From DASZTV01 sp036267875 (GTDB lineage Bacteria > Actinomycetota > Actinomycetes > JAFAQI01): a DNA stretch of 64,000 nucleotides. Numbering within the stretch: the stretch's first letter is position 1; each line of letters begins with the position of its first letter. The position numbers and the translations under genes were made by a program. The stretch spans positions 1-64,000 of the forward strand of contig DATAVE010000064.1 in assembly GCA_036267875.1 (NCBI GenBank). The letters are read 5' to 3'. The notes beneath the pieces are model-generated. The model worked only from the letters and a program-made list of their open reading frames with translations, ran no database searches and was not told where the DNA came from. Below, in pieces: positions 41,141 to 49,975 of the stretch.

Positions 41141-44100
41141 CTACGAGCCTGCGGCTCGAAGCCAGAACCGGATCGGCGGCTCGCTCAGCGTGTGCTCGGC
41201 CAGCGGGGCCGCCGGCGCGCCTTCGGTGACGGACACGGCGAGCACTTCGGTGCCCAGCAGGTCGGCGCCGCCACGGACGGCCGGGGCGACCGCCTCGTCG
41301 GCCTGCCACCAGAGCTCGATGCGGTCGGTGACCTCCAAGCCGGTCGACTTACGCGCGTCCTGGACGCAACGCACGAGTTCGCGCACCACCCCGGCAGCGC
41401 GCAGCTCGTCGTCGAGCGACAGATCGAGGGCGACCGTGTCCGGACCTGAGCTCGCCACCGCCCAGCCGGCTCGCGGCGTCTCGGTGCTGATCACGTCATC
41501 TACGTCGAGCTCGATCGTCTCGCCGTCGAGCTCCACCGTGGCGTTACCGGTTGCCCGCAGCGACGCGACCAGCGCGGCGTGATCGGCGGCGTGAATCGTG
41601 TCGGCGACCGTCTGAGTCCGCTTCCCGAATCGCTTGCCGAGGGCGCGGAAGTTCGCCTTCACGCTGACCTCGACGAGGTCGCCTGCTCCGGAGAGCGGCT
41701 CGACCTGACGCACGTTGAGCTCGTCGGCGACCTCCGCGACCAGCCCGGCCGGCAGGGTGTCCCAGCCGGGAGCTGACACCAGCGCGCGACCCAGCGGCTG
41801 GCGGGTGCGTACCGAGGACTCCGCTCGGGCGGATCGACCCAGCTCCACGACGCGGCGGATCAGCGCCATCTGGCCGCCTAGATCGGCCGAGACGGCTGCC
41901 GGGTCTGCAACCGGCCATGGCTCGAGGTGCACGCTGTCCGCGGCGTCTGGGTCGACGTCGCGGGCGAGGCGCTCGTGGACCTCCTCGGTGACGAACGGTA
42001 CGAAGGGCGCGAGCAGGCGGGTAATGACGTCGAGGCATTCCGCGAGAGTTGCCAGCGCTGCCGGATCGCCCTCCCAGAACCGCCTTCGCGAGCGCCGGAC
42101 GTACCAGTTCGACAGGTCGTCGACGAGCTCGGTGAGCCGGCGTCCGGCACGCGTCGGATCGAAGTCGTCGAGCGCCTCGGTGACTTCCACGATCGTGCGG
42201 TGAAGTTCGGATCGGGCCCATCGGTCCAACGCCGGCCGCTCGGCAGGAGGCGGAGCCGCGTGGTCAGGCGTCCAGTCGTTCGCCCGCGCGTACAGGACGA
42301 GAAACGACGCGGTGTTCCAGTAGGTCAGCAGGACCTTGCGGACCACCTCGCCGACCGATTCGTGACCGACTCGCCTGGCCGACCACGGGTTGCCGGCGGT
42401 GAGCATGAACCAGCGCAGCGCATCGGCGCCGTGGCGCTCGAAGAGCTCGAACGGGTCGAGCACGTTCCCGAGGTGCTTGCTCATCTTGCGGCCCTGCTCG
42501 TCGAGGATGTGACCGAGGCAGAGCACGGTTTGGTACGACGAGCGGTCGAAGACGAGCGTGCCGATCGCCATCAACGTGTAGAACCAGCCGCGCGTCTGGT
42601 CGATGGCCTCACAGATGTAGTCGGCCGGGTACGACGCGTCGAACTCGGCCTGGTTGCGGTGTGGCGCACCCCACTGGGCGAACGGCATCGAGCCCGCGTC
42701 GTACCAGCAGTCGATGACCTCAGGCACGCGTCGGGCCTGCTCGCCGCACGTCGGACAGGCGAAGGTCACGTCGTCCACGAAGGGCCGGTGCGGGTCAAGG
42801 GCGCTCAGGTCCTGGCCGGCGTGAGAGCCCAGCTCGGCGAGGGACCCCACGACGGTGAGGTGCTCGGCCTCGCAGCGCCAGATCGGCAGCGGCGTGCCCC
42901 AGTAGCGATTACGGGACAGCGCCCAGTCGACGTTGTTCTCGAGCCAGTCGCCGTAGCGGCCGGTCTTGATGGTGGCCGGATGCCAGTCTGTCGCGGCGTT
43001 CTCCCGAAGCAGCGCGTCCTTGACCGCGGTCGTACGGATGTACCAGGACGGCAGCGCGTAGTAGATGAGAGGCGTGTCGCAGCGCCAGCAGTGCGGATAG
43101 GAGTGGGTGTAGTCCTCCTTGCGCAGCAGCAGCCCGCGCTCCTGGAGGTCCGCGACGATCGTCGGATCGGCGGCCTTGAAGAACTGCCCGCCGACGAGCG
43201 GCAGATCCGCCTCGAAATGGCCGTCCGCCTCGATCGGGTTGACCACCGGCAGCCCGTAGCGGCGGGCGACGGCGAGGTCGTCCGCGCCGAATGCAGGCGC
43301 CTGGTGGACCAGGCCGGTGCCGTCCTCGACGGTGACGTAGCTCGCCAGGCCGACGAAGTGGGCCTCGGGGATGTCGACGAGCTCGAAAGGGCGAGAGTAG
43401 GTGACGTGCTCCAGGGACGTTCCGGACATCCGGTCGATGATCTCCGCGCCCTCGCCGAGGGCGTGGTCGACGAGCGGCTCGGCGACGACGAGCAGCTCGT
43501 CCGACCCGCTCGGGCGGGCGACGACGTAGGTCACGTCCGGGTTGACCGCGACCGCGGTGTTGCTGACGAGCGTCCACGGAGTCGTCGTCCAGACCAGCAG
43601 CGCCACGCTTCGCCCGTACGTACTGGGCTCAGCGAGCGGACCGCTGGTGATCGGAAACCGGACATAAACGGATGGATCGGTCACATCGAGGTATCCCTGC
43701 GCGACCTCGTGGTCGCTCAGTCCGGTGCCACAGCGCGGGCAGTACGGCGTGACGCGGTGGTCCTGGACGAGCAGGCCCTTGTCGAAGATCTGCTTGAGCG
43801 ACCACCACACGCTCTCGATGTATGCCGCGTCCATGGTCCAGTACGCGGTGTCCAGGTCGACCCAGTAACCCATTCGCTCGGTCATCTGGGTGAACGCATC
43901 GACGTGCTCCAGCACCGACTCGCGGCACTTGGCGTTGAACGCCTCGATGCCGTAGTCCTCGATGTCGTCCTTGCCGGAGAAACCGAGCCGCTTCTCGACT
44001 TCGAGCTCGACCGGGAGCCCGTGGCAGTCCCAGCCTGCTCGGCGAGGCACGTGATAGCCCCGCATCGTGCGGTAGCGGGGGAACAGGTCCTTGAAGACGC

Positions 44101-44311
44101 GGGCTTCGACGTGGTGGGTGCCTGGGCGGCCGTTAGCGGTCGGCGGACCCTCGTAGAAGGTCCACAACGGGCCGTCCGCGGTCTGCTCCAGGCTGCGCGC
44201 GAAGACGTCGCGGGCCTGCCAGCGGGCGAGTACGTCGTGCTCGAGGGCCGGCAGGTCGACTTGGGGGCTCATCTGGCGGTAGCCCTGCCGCTGCTCGTGC
44301 GGGGCTTCCAC
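41141..44311 (-). CDS. ileS: Isoleucyl-tRNA synthetase
   Basis: A 1056-residue class I synthetase. The HIGH-type motif is in GPPTANGRPGTHHVEAR (about residue 65) and the KMSKH motif near 600. GWDCHGLPVE, WTTTPWTL of the CP1 editing domain, and Cys pairs (CPRCG, CWRCD, CPTCG) likely bind zinc. The HHVEAR form and length fit the eukaryote-like IleS2 group, often less sensitive to mupirocin; resistance is not proved. GTG 44311 lies 8 nt after TACGCT, suggesting a near-leaderless message; ATG 44272 is an alternative. Divergent from the DksA-like gene. Confidence 0.94.
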   Translation of the reverse strand: MEAPHEQRQGYRQMSPQVDLPALEHDVLARWQARDVFARSLEQTADGPLWTFYEGPPTANGRPGTHHVEARVFKDLFPRYRTMRGYHVPRRAGWDCHGLPVELEVEKRLGFSGKDDIEDYGIEAFNAKCRESVLEHVDAFTQMTERMGYWVDLDTAYWTMDAAYIESVWWSLKQIFDKGLLVQDHRVTPYCPRCGTGLSDHEVAQGYLDVTDPSVYVRFPITSGPLAEPSTYGRSVALLVWTTTPWTLVSNTAVAVNPDVTYVVARPSGSDELLVVAEPLVDHALGEGAEIIDRMSGTSLEHVTYSRPFELVDIPEAHFVGLASYVTVEDGTGLVHQAPAFGADDLAVARRYGLPVVNPIEADGHFEADLPLVGGQFFKAADPTIVADLQERGLLLRKEDYTHSYPHCWRCDTPLIYYALPSWYIRTTAVKDALLRENAATDWHPATIKTGRYGDWLENNVDWALSRNRYWGTPLPIWRCEAEHLTVVGSLAELGSHAGQDLSALDPHRPFVDDVTFACPTCGEQARRVPEVIDCWYDAGSMPFAQWGAPHRNQAEFDASYPADYICEAIDQTRGWFYTLMAIGTLVFDRSSYQTVLCLGHILDEQGRKMSKHLGNVLDPFELFERHGADALRWFMLTAGNPWSARRVGHESVGEVVRKVLLTYWNTASFLVLYARANDWTPDHAAPPPAERPALDRWARSELHRTIVEVTEALDDFDPTRAGRRLTELVDDLSNWYVRRSRRRFWEGDPAALATLAECLDVITRLLAPFVPFVTEEVHERLARDVDPDAADSVHLEPWPVADPAAVSADLGGQMALIRRVVELGRSARAESSVRTRQPLGRALVSAPGWDTLPAGLVAEVADELNVRQVEPLSGAGDLVEVSVKANFRALGKRFGKRTQTVADTIHAADHAALVASLRATGNATVELDGETIELDVDDVISTETPRAGWAVASSGPDTVALDLSLDDELRAAGVVRELVRCVQDARKSTGLEVTDRIELWWQADEAVAPAVRGGADLLGTEVLAVSVTEGAPAAPLAEHTLSEPPIRFWLRAAGS

Positions 44312-44373
44312 GAAACGCGAGCGTAGCCTTGCTGGTACGGGAGAGTCGGATGGGCCAGTTGCGGCGCGGCGCG

Positions 44374-44402
44374 TTGCTGGCAGGTGAACGCGGTTCTATT
44401 CT
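44374..44402 (+). promoter_or_regulatory. Promoter of the DksA-like/lspA operon
   Basis: TTGCTG (44374-44379), 17 nt, TATTCT (44397-44402). This leaves about 57 nt of leader before the ATG at 44466, which has GGGAGG upstream. Confidence 0.55.
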
Positions 44403-44465
44403 GCGCGCACCCACGATCGGCGGTGGCTGGGCCGGCGAAACCGGCGGAGGTTCGGGAGGCCGAGA

Positions 44466-45845
44466 ATGGCACGGGAGCACTCGACCCTAGGTGGTCGGTT
44501 GCGTCGCCTCGTGACCCCTCGCGGCGTCGTGGACTCCGTTTCGGGTGCCGGAGCGGCTGTCGCGGGTGCCGCAACATTCGCCACACAGGTCACGTCAGCA
44601 GCAGCCGGAACAGCACAGCGGGCGACTCAGCGCTCGGCCACCGACGCGCTACGGCGCGGCGGCCGCTCGAGCACGACATCCACGGTCGCGCGGAACACCA
44701 GCTCACGCTCCACCGTTGCAAAGCCAGCTGCGGTCAGCCGGCCGGCTGCCAAGAAGGTGGCCCCGCGAACCGCAGCGGCGAATACGACGAAGCAGACAGC
44801 GACTGGAAAGGCGCTTGTGAAGCAGGCAGTGACCAAGACGGCCGTGGCGAAGTCAGCTGCGGCAAAGGTGGCGCCAAAGAAGGTTGCCGCCACCAAAGCG
44901 GCGCCCGCGAAGGTGGCGGCCACCAAGGCTGCGCCGACCAAGGTTGCCGTGAAGAAAGCGCCAGCGAAGGCTGCGCCCGCGAAGGCGGCGCCGGCGAAGG
45001 CTGCTGCGAAGAAGGCTCCGGCTAAGGCTGCGCCCGCGACGGCTGCCGTGAAGAAGGTGCCGGCCAAGGCTGCTCCGACCAGGGCGGCTGCGCCGACCAG
45101 GGCGGCTGCGCCGACCAAGGCGGCTGCGCCGGCAAAGAAGGCTGCCGCTCCCGCCGTCAAGAAGGTGGCTGCTCCGGTCGCGAAGGCGCCTGCGAAGAAA
45201 GTTGCTCCCGCTAAGACTGTCGGGACGAAGCGGGAGGCCGTGAAGGCTCCTGCCGCGGACCCCGTGACCGAGGTTGTTCCGACTACTCCGGTCAAAGCCC
45301 CCTCCAAGGCCGCTGCGAAGAAGGCAGCCGCCCTCGCCCTCGAGGCAGCGGCCGACGACGACACTCCGGCGCCGCCGACGCGTGCCGAGCTGCTGGCTGC
45401 TGCCGCGGCCGCCCAGGCGAAGCCGGTACAGGCCGATGTGGTCGCGCCGAAGTCCGGTGCGACCGTGCTGGTCGGCGAGCGACCGTGGACCAAGCCCGAG
45501 CTCGCGAAGGTTCGCGGGTCGCTCGAGGCTCAGGTGCGTGACTTGCGCGGCGAGATCACCGACGCCGAAGAGAACTGGGCCGCCTTGCAGCGGGACAGCG
45601 GCGAAGGCGCCGGCGACGACCAGGCCGATGCGGGTACCAAGACCTTCGAGCGCGAGCACGAGATGTCGCTCGCGGCGAACAGCCGCGACCTGCTCTCGCA
45701 GGTCGAGCGGGCGCTCCAGCGCCTCGACGACGGCTCCTACCCGGTCTGCGAGAGCTGTGGCAACCCGATCGGCAAGGCCCGGCTGCAGGCGTTTCCCCGT
45801 GCAACCCTGTGCGTGTCATGCAAACAACGCGAGGAGCGTCGGTAG
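44466..45845 (+). CDS. DksA/TraR-type zinc-finger protein with histone H1-like N-terminal region
   Basis: A 459-residue protein. The C-terminal domain (about residues 340-459) is DksA/TraR-like: a coiled-coil segment (EAQVRDLRGEITDAEENW...), then VERALQRLDDGSYPVCESC, and a C4 zinc finger (CxxC...CxxC, last pair CVSCK). The middle (about residues 90-300) is a low-complexity array of AAKK, AAPAK and KAPAK units resembling histone H1. Its location between ileS and lspA is typical of actinobacteria. It may act on RNA polymerase while binding DNA, but that is inference. The last bases overlap lspA. Confidence 0.87.
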   Translation: MAREHSTLGGRLRRLVTPRGVVDSVSGAGAAVAGAATFATQVTSAAAGTAQRATQRSATDALRRGGRSSTTSTVARNTSSRSTVAKPAAVSRPAAKKVAPRTAAANTTKQTATGKALVKQAVTKTAVAKSAAAKVAPKKVAATKAAPAKVAATKAAPTKVAVKKAPAKAAPAKAAPAKAAAKKAPAKAAPATAAVKKVPAKAAPTRAAAPTRAAAPTKAAAPAKKAAAPAVKKVAAPVAKAPAKKVAPAKTVGTKREAVKAPAADPVTEVVPTTPVKAPSKAAAKKAAALALEAAADDDTPAPPTRAELLAAAAAAQAKPVQADVVAPKSGATVLVGERPWTKPELAKVRGSLEAQVRDLRGEITDAEENWAALQRDSGEGAGDDQADAGTKTFEREHEMSLAANSRDLLSQVERALQRLDDGSYPVCESCGNPIGKARLQAFPRATLCVSCKQREERR

Positions 45846-46369
45846 AGGCCGACGCGCCACCCCAGCAACCAGATCGGCGTCGCACGGCGTTGCTCGCTGC
45901 GATCGCGCTGCTCGTGGTGGCTGTCGATGTCGTCACGAAGCTCATCGCCGTTGCGAAGCTGGCGGATCGGGCGAGGGTCACCGTCGTGCCGCACGTCCTG
46001 TGGCTGACCTTCACTCGAAACTCCGGCGCGGCCTTCAGCGTCGGGACCGGCGCGACCTGGATCTTCACGGCGGTCGCTATCGCAGTCGTGGTCGTGATCG
46101 TGCGGACGGCACGGTCGCTGACCTCCCTCGGGTGGGCCGTGTCGCTCGGGCTGCTGCTCGGCGGCGCACTGGGCAACCTCAGCGACCGGATCTTCCGGGA
46201 ACCAGGTCCGCTTCGTGGCCATGTCGTCGACTGGATCGAACTGCCGCACTGGCCGATCTTCAACATCGCAGATGCCTCCATCGTGGTCGGCGGTGTCCTC
46301 GCGGTGCTGCTGGCGAGCCGAGGCATCGAGATCGACGGCAGCAAGCGGTCGGAGAACACAGCACGATGA
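45818..46369 (+). CDS. lspA: Lipoprotein signal peptidase LspA
   Basis: A 183-residue membrane aspartyl protease that cleaves prolipoprotein signal peptides. Four helices. The two catalytic aspartates are in GGALGNLSDRIF and FNIADASIVVG; the NSGAAFS motif is also present. ATG at 45818 overlaps the end of the zinc-finger gene by 28 nt; GTG at 45809 is possible. Overlaps the pseudouridine synthase gene by 4 bases. Confidence 0.93.
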   Translation: MQTTRGASVEADAPPQQPDRRRTALLAAIALLVVAVDVVTKLIAVAKLADRARVTVVPHVLWLTFTRNSGAAFSVGTGATWIFTAVAIAVVVVIVRTARSLTSLGWAVSLGLLLGGALGNLSDRIFREPGPLRGHVVDWIELPHWPIFNIADASIVVGGVLAVLLASRGIEIDGSKRSENTAR

Positions 46370-47292
46370 GCCAGAGCCGGGGCCTCGAGCTACCGGAGGG
46401 CCTTGACGGCTCCCGGGTCGATGCGGCAGTCGCTCGGCTCTTCGGGCTGTCGCGGACTGCGGCGGCGGACCTCGTCGCCTCAGGTGGCGTCCTGCTCGAA
46501 GGCGTTGCTCCGGCAAAGTCGCAGCGGGTCAACGCAGGCGAGTGGATCGAGGTCGAGCTTCCCGAGCCCGTCACGGTGACCGTGTCAGCTGAGCTCGTCG
46601 ACGGGCTGCGGATCGTGTACGACGACGACGACATCGTCGTGGTGGACAAGCCGGTCGGAGTTGCGGCGCATCCCAGCCCGGGATGGTCCGGCCCGACGGT
46701 GATCGGTGGTCTGGCCGGCGCGGGCTATCGCATTGCGACCTCGGGCGCGGCCGAGCGGCAGGGCGTGGTGCACCGTCTCGACGTCGGCACCACCGGGCTG
46801 ATGGTCGTCGCCAAGAGCGAGCTCGCGTACTCGGTGTTGAAGGACGCTTTCCGCAACCGGACGGTCGACAAGCGATACCGCGCGCTGGTCCAGGGCCATC
46901 CGGACCCGAGCCGCGGGACGATCGACGCGCCGATCGGCCGGCACCCGAGTCACGACTACCGCTGGGCGGTAGTCAGCGAAGGCCGCCCGAGCGTGACGCA
47001 CTACGAGACTGTCGAGGCGTTCCGGGCGGCGAGCCTGCTCGACATCCGACTGGAAACCGGCCGTACCCATCAGATCCGGGTGCACATGTCCGCGGTCCGG
47101 CACCCGTGTGTCGGCGACCTCACCTACGGCGCTGATCCGACCCTTGCGGCGCGGATCGGCCTCGAGCGGCAGTGGCTGCATGCCCGCAGCCTCGCGTTCG
47201 AGCATCCGACCGAGCATCGGCCGGTCGAGTTCGTCAGCGAGCCCCCGGCTGACCTGAACAAGGCGCTGGCAGCTCTGGCTGAACAGTCATGA
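46366..47292 (+). CDS. rluD: RluD-family 23S rRNA pseudouridine synthase
   Basis: A 308-residue protein with an N-terminal S4 RNA-binding domain (about residues 12-75) and a RluA/RluD catalytic domain. The catalytic Asp is in VVHRLDVGTTGLMV (about residue 138), with LETGRTHQIRVHM and HPCVGDLTYG downstream. The exact uridine targets are inferred from the family. ATG overlaps the lspA stop; the open frame upstream is not used. Confidence 0.93.
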   Translation: MSQSRGLELPEGLDGSRVDAAVARLFGLSRTAAADLVASGGVLLEGVAPAKSQRVNAGEWIEVELPEPVTVTVSAELVDGLRIVYDDDDIVVVDKPVGVAAHPSPGWSGPTVIGGLAGAGYRIATSGAAERQGVVHRLDVGTTGLMVVAKSELAYSVLKDAFRNRTVDKRYRALVQGHPDPSRGTIDAPIGRHPSHDYRWAVVSEGRPSVTHYETVEAFRAASLLDIRLETGRTHQIRVHMSAVRHPCVGDLTYGADPTLAARIGLERQWLHARSLAFEHPTEHRPVEFVSEPPADLNKALAALAEQS

Positions 47293-48188
47293 GCGGCGAC
47301 CGCCAGCCCCGGTTCGCCGGGCTCGACGAGCGGGCGCTGCCCAAGTTGGCCGGGATCTTGCGTGGTATCGGGTCGGCTGCGGGCGCCGTCGTGGGTCCGC
47401 GTAGTGTCGCGGGTCGCGTCGTCGGTCCGTGGATCCGGCGCGAACCTGTGATCGCGATCTCGCTGGTGTCCGTCGCCTTCGCGGCGGTGCTGATCGTCGC
47501 GACCGGCGGGGATGACCACGGCGCCGTACGCCCGTCGAAGCAGTCGGTCGGACCGGTGCTCCCGACCGCACACCGGCTCGGGCCGGCTCCGGGTGCTTCA
47601 GTGCCGTCGTACCTGGCTGCCGCAGCCACGCGACGTGACGCGCTGCAGTCGCTCGGCGCCTCGGAGCACGTAGCTGCGCTCGTCGACTTCACCGCCTACA
47701 TCAGCCCACTTGCGATCGACACGTTGCTCGCCACGACGCCTGACGTGACAGTGCTACGCGGGTTTGCCCGGGTGCCGCCCCCGGTCGATGCGTTGGTGCA
47801 TGTCCTGGTGACGTCGGTTGATGCGAACCTGTCGACGGAGCTGGCGAGCGCGCAAGCCGCCGCGAGCCAGATCGCGGAGCACTACAAGAGCGAGATCACG
47901 CAGTCGCTGGCGAGCCCCTCGACGGAGCTGAACGACGAGATCGACGCTGGGGCTGCCGCGGCGGCGGATGCCCGAGTCGATGCGGCAGGTCTTAGCTCCG
48001 ACTGCGGCTGTGTGTTCGCGTTGATCGTGTCGGGCCCGGTGTCGGAGCTTCAGGAGCTCGCCGGCGCAGCATCGGTACGCGTCCTCGATCCGGCGCCTGT
48101 TGACACCTCGATCGAGTCGTTGATGGTGGTGCCGCTCGAGCCGCAGGACACCAAGACGGCGTCGGAGCTGGCCTACGCCGGGGACTAG
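47289..48188 (+). CDS. Hypothetical single-pass membrane protein
   Basis: A 299-residue protein with no family I recognise. Cytoplasmic basic N-terminus (about 50 residues), one membrane helix (about 52-73, PVIAISLVSVAFAAVLIVATGG) and an extracytoplasmic Ala/Val/Ser-rich domain of about 220 residues. The extracytoplasmic part contains a Cys-x-Cys (SSDCGCVFALIVSGP) that could form a disulfide. Overlaps the rluD stop (ATGA), so it belongs to the DksA-lspA-rluD operon. Its stop shares a CTAG with the convergent GH16-like gene. Confidence 0.7.
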   Translation: MSGDRQPRFAGLDERALPKLAGILRGIGSAAGAVVGPRSVAGRVVGPWIRREPVIAISLVSVAFAAVLIVATGGDDHGAVRPSKQSVGPVLPTAHRLGPAPGASVPSYLAAAATRRDALQSLGASEHVAALVDFTAYISPLAIDTLLATTPDVTVLRGFARVPPPVDALVHVLVTSVDANLSTELASAQAAASQIAEHYKSEITQSLASPSTELNDEIDAGAAAAADARVDAAGLSSDCGCVFALIVSGPVSELQELAGAASVRVLDPAPVDTSIESLMVVPLEPQDTKTASELAYAGD

Positions 48189-49027
48189 ACGGGTTTGATC
48201 TTCAGTGATCGCAGGATGACCGAGTGCGTGCCGTGCACCGGCGGCAACCCGTGGTTGAGCCACAGCGTCAGGTAGAGGTACATGTGCTGGCTCGTGGGGT
48301 CGCTCGCCCCGTAGTACTTCCACTTGGTCAGCAGCCGCGAGTGCGGGGAAGCACCCACTCGGGTCTCGAAAGCGACGGTTCCCTTGCCATTCGACGGCGG
48401 GTACCAGGTGAACTGCTCGAGCAAGTGGCCGTAGCTCGGCTTCACGTAGTAGTGGTGCTCGTGACCCGAGAGCTTGTAGGGCTGTACCGCGAACTGGGCG
48501 TTGTCAGGCGCAGGAAGGTACTTCGGGAATCGGGAGTTCTCGACATCGATCTCGTTGGTGTACAGCTTGGAGTTGGGGCGGTACGTGAACATCCCGAACA
48601 CCGTGCGGTCGGAGAACTTGCCGGTCGCCGAATCGACGATCAGGCGGTAGCGGCCATAGCTGACCGGGGCCGCCGAGCGAAGCTCCACGGAGCGCCACGC
48701 GCCTCGTAGCTGAATGATGTTGAGGTGCAGTCGGCCGCTGCTGTCGACATATACGGCGTCGGAGGAGTTCGTCAGCCCATCGTTCTCGGGACCTTTGCCT
48801 ACGTTGGACATGACGTTCCAGGCGAACCCGGACCAGTTGAGCTGGCTAGGGAACAAGCTGCCCGACGGACCCGGACCCTTGGCGAGATGCGCCCTGGTCA
48901 CGGCGGGCGGCTGCCCGCTGGGCGTCGCTGCGAGCGCGGTAGTGCCGACGGCGAGAGTCCCGACCGTGGTGAGGACCGCGAGGGCGCGAAGGGCGCGCGA
49001 GAACCCCGGCTGAGTGCGGCTGGGCAA
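48185..49027 (-). CDS. Secreted GH16-like beta-jelly-roll protein, copy 1
   Basis: A 280-residue exported protein: signal peptide to about residue 33 (ending ALAATPS), then a concanavalin A/GH16-like fold. The motif TNEIDVENSRFP (about residue 163) matches the E-I-D-x-E active-site pattern of GH16 glucanases. Aromatic-rich strands such as HHYYVKPSYGHLLEQFTWYP surround it. Substrate unknown. It is a clear paralogue of the adjacent gene at 49031, 3 bp away. TTG start; no strong ribosome site, so it is probably translated from the same message. Confidence 0.75.
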   Translation of the reverse strand: MPSRTQPGFSRALRALAVLTTVGTLAVGTTALAATPSGQPPAVTRAHLAKGPGPSGSLFPSQLNWSGFAWNVMSNVGKGPENDGLTNSSDAVYVDSSGRLHLNIIQLRGAWRSVELRSAAPVSYGRYRLIVDSATGKFSDRTVFGMFTYRPNSKLYTNEIDVENSRFPKYLPAPDNAQFAVQPYKLSGHEHHYYVKPSYGHLLEQFTWYPPSNGKGTVAFETRVGASPHSRLLTKWKYYGASDPTSQHMYLYLTLWLNHGLPPVHGTHSVILRSLKIKPV

Positions 49028-49030
49028 CTC

Positions 49031-49885
49031 TCAACCCCCTAGCGGCGAGATGGTCAGGTTGCGAATGACCGCAGAGTGCGTCCCGGTCGTGGGGGGCGTG
49101 TTCTTGTTCATCCACAAGACCACGAAAAGCTGCATGTTCTCGGACGTAGGTACGGCATAGCCCCCGTAGCTGAAGCGAGACAGCAGCGGCGAGTTCGGCG
49201 TCGTACCGACCCGCGCCTCGAACTGCACCAATCCGTGGGTCTCGTTGCCGAAGGCCGGACTCCAGGTGAACTGCTGGAGGAGCGGGTGGTAGTCGGGGCT
49301 GATGTAGTAGCCGTGCTGGTGGCCCGCGGGCTTGTACGGCTGCACGGTGAACTGCGCATTGTCGGGCGCATGGAGAAGGTGAGGGAACCGCGAGTCCTCG
49401 ATGTCGATCTCGTTCGTGTACTGCGCCGTACCTGGGCGATAGACGAACATGCCGAGTACGGCCCACGGGTCGAGGTCGGCCGTCTGGCTGTTCACGACCC
49501 AGCGATAGGTCCCGTACGGCACGTCGGTAAGCGCACGCATCTCGACGCCCCGCCACTTGCCATCGATCTTCGTGACGTTCATGTGCAGCCAGCCGCGGCT
49601 GTCGACGTAGAGGGCCTTCGCGGCATTGGTGGTGGGTGTCTGCTCAGGCCCGCAGTTGGGGCAGTTGGGGTAGACGAGCCAGGTGATTCCAGACCAGTTG
49701 AGCAGCCGCTGGCCGGCGGTGCCGAGATCCACCGGCGTCGGCTGGACGGCAACGGTGCCGTTGGTGGTCGCCGGCGCTGCCTGGGTGGCGACGGCGGTCA
49801 GTCCGAGCCCGGTTACGCCCACGATCGCGAGTGCCAGACAGACCAGAAAGATCCGCGATTGGGCAAGCAGGCGCGAGCTGGGCAC
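49031..49885 (-). CDS. Secreted GH16-like beta-jelly-roll protein, copy 2
   Basis: A 284-residue exported protein with a signal peptide (about residues 1-36, ATQAAPA) and the same fold as copy 1. The active-site-like motif is TNEIDIEDSRFP (about residue 158). Shared blocks with copy 1 include DNAQF-VQPYK, LL-QFTW and GTHS near the C-terminus. An extra Cys pair (YPNCPNCG, about residues 73-80) is absent from copy 1. GTG start 6 nt after TAGGCT. Both copies lie between the rluD operon and dnaE, where Mycobacterium has other genes. Confidence 0.75.
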   Translation of the reverse strand: MPSSRLLAQSRIFLVCLALAIVGVTGLGLTAVATQAAPATTNGTVAVQPTPVDLGTAGQRLLNWSGITWLVYPNCPNCGPEQTPTTNAAKALYVDSRGWLHMNVTKIDGKWRGVEMRALTDVPYGTYRWVVNSQTADLDPWAVLGMFVYRPGTAQYTNEIDIEDSRFPHLLHAPDNAQFTVQPYKPAGHQHGYYISPDYHPLLQQFTWSPAFGNETHGLVQFEARVGTTPNSPLLSRFSYGGYAVPTSENMQLFVVLWMNKNTPPTTGTHSAVIRNLTISPLGG

Positions 49886-49897
49886 CGGTTGAGCCTA
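49883..49897 (-). promoter_or_regulatory. Candidate -10 box, leaderless GH16-like operon
   Basis: On the minus strand TAGGCT (49897-49892) fits TAnnnT and is 6 nt before the GTG at 49885. Confidence 0.45.
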
Positions 49898-49959
49898 CGT
49901 GCCACCGATGTCCTGCGACTCGCCATCACCGACACGCCGATCCCGTCGCCGGGAGGTGT

Positions 49960-49975
49960 TAGAACTCTTCCGATG
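49960..49975 (+). promoter_or_regulatory. Candidate -10 box, leaderless dnaE
   Basis: TAGAAC (49960-49965) is 7 nt before the dnaE ATG at 49973. A GGAGG at 49952-49956 is too far (16 nt) to be the ribosome site. Confidence 0.4.

Noticed and set aside
41927..44326. 799-codon open frame antisense to ileS.
   Set aside because: High-GC shadow frame of a conserved gene; Arg/Val/Gly-rich with no domain.
44312..44465. T-box riboswitch upstream of ileS: AGAATAGAACCGCG on the minus strand resembles the T-box core.
   Set aside because: The essential UGGN bulge reads UAGA, no convincing stem I or specifier loop is visible, and a -10 box 8 nt before the GTG suggests no long leader.
49076..49972. Upstream extension of dnaE over the GH16-like gene.
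   Set aside because: The extension is antisense to a well-formed exported protein and lies before the PHP domain; family members start near 49973.
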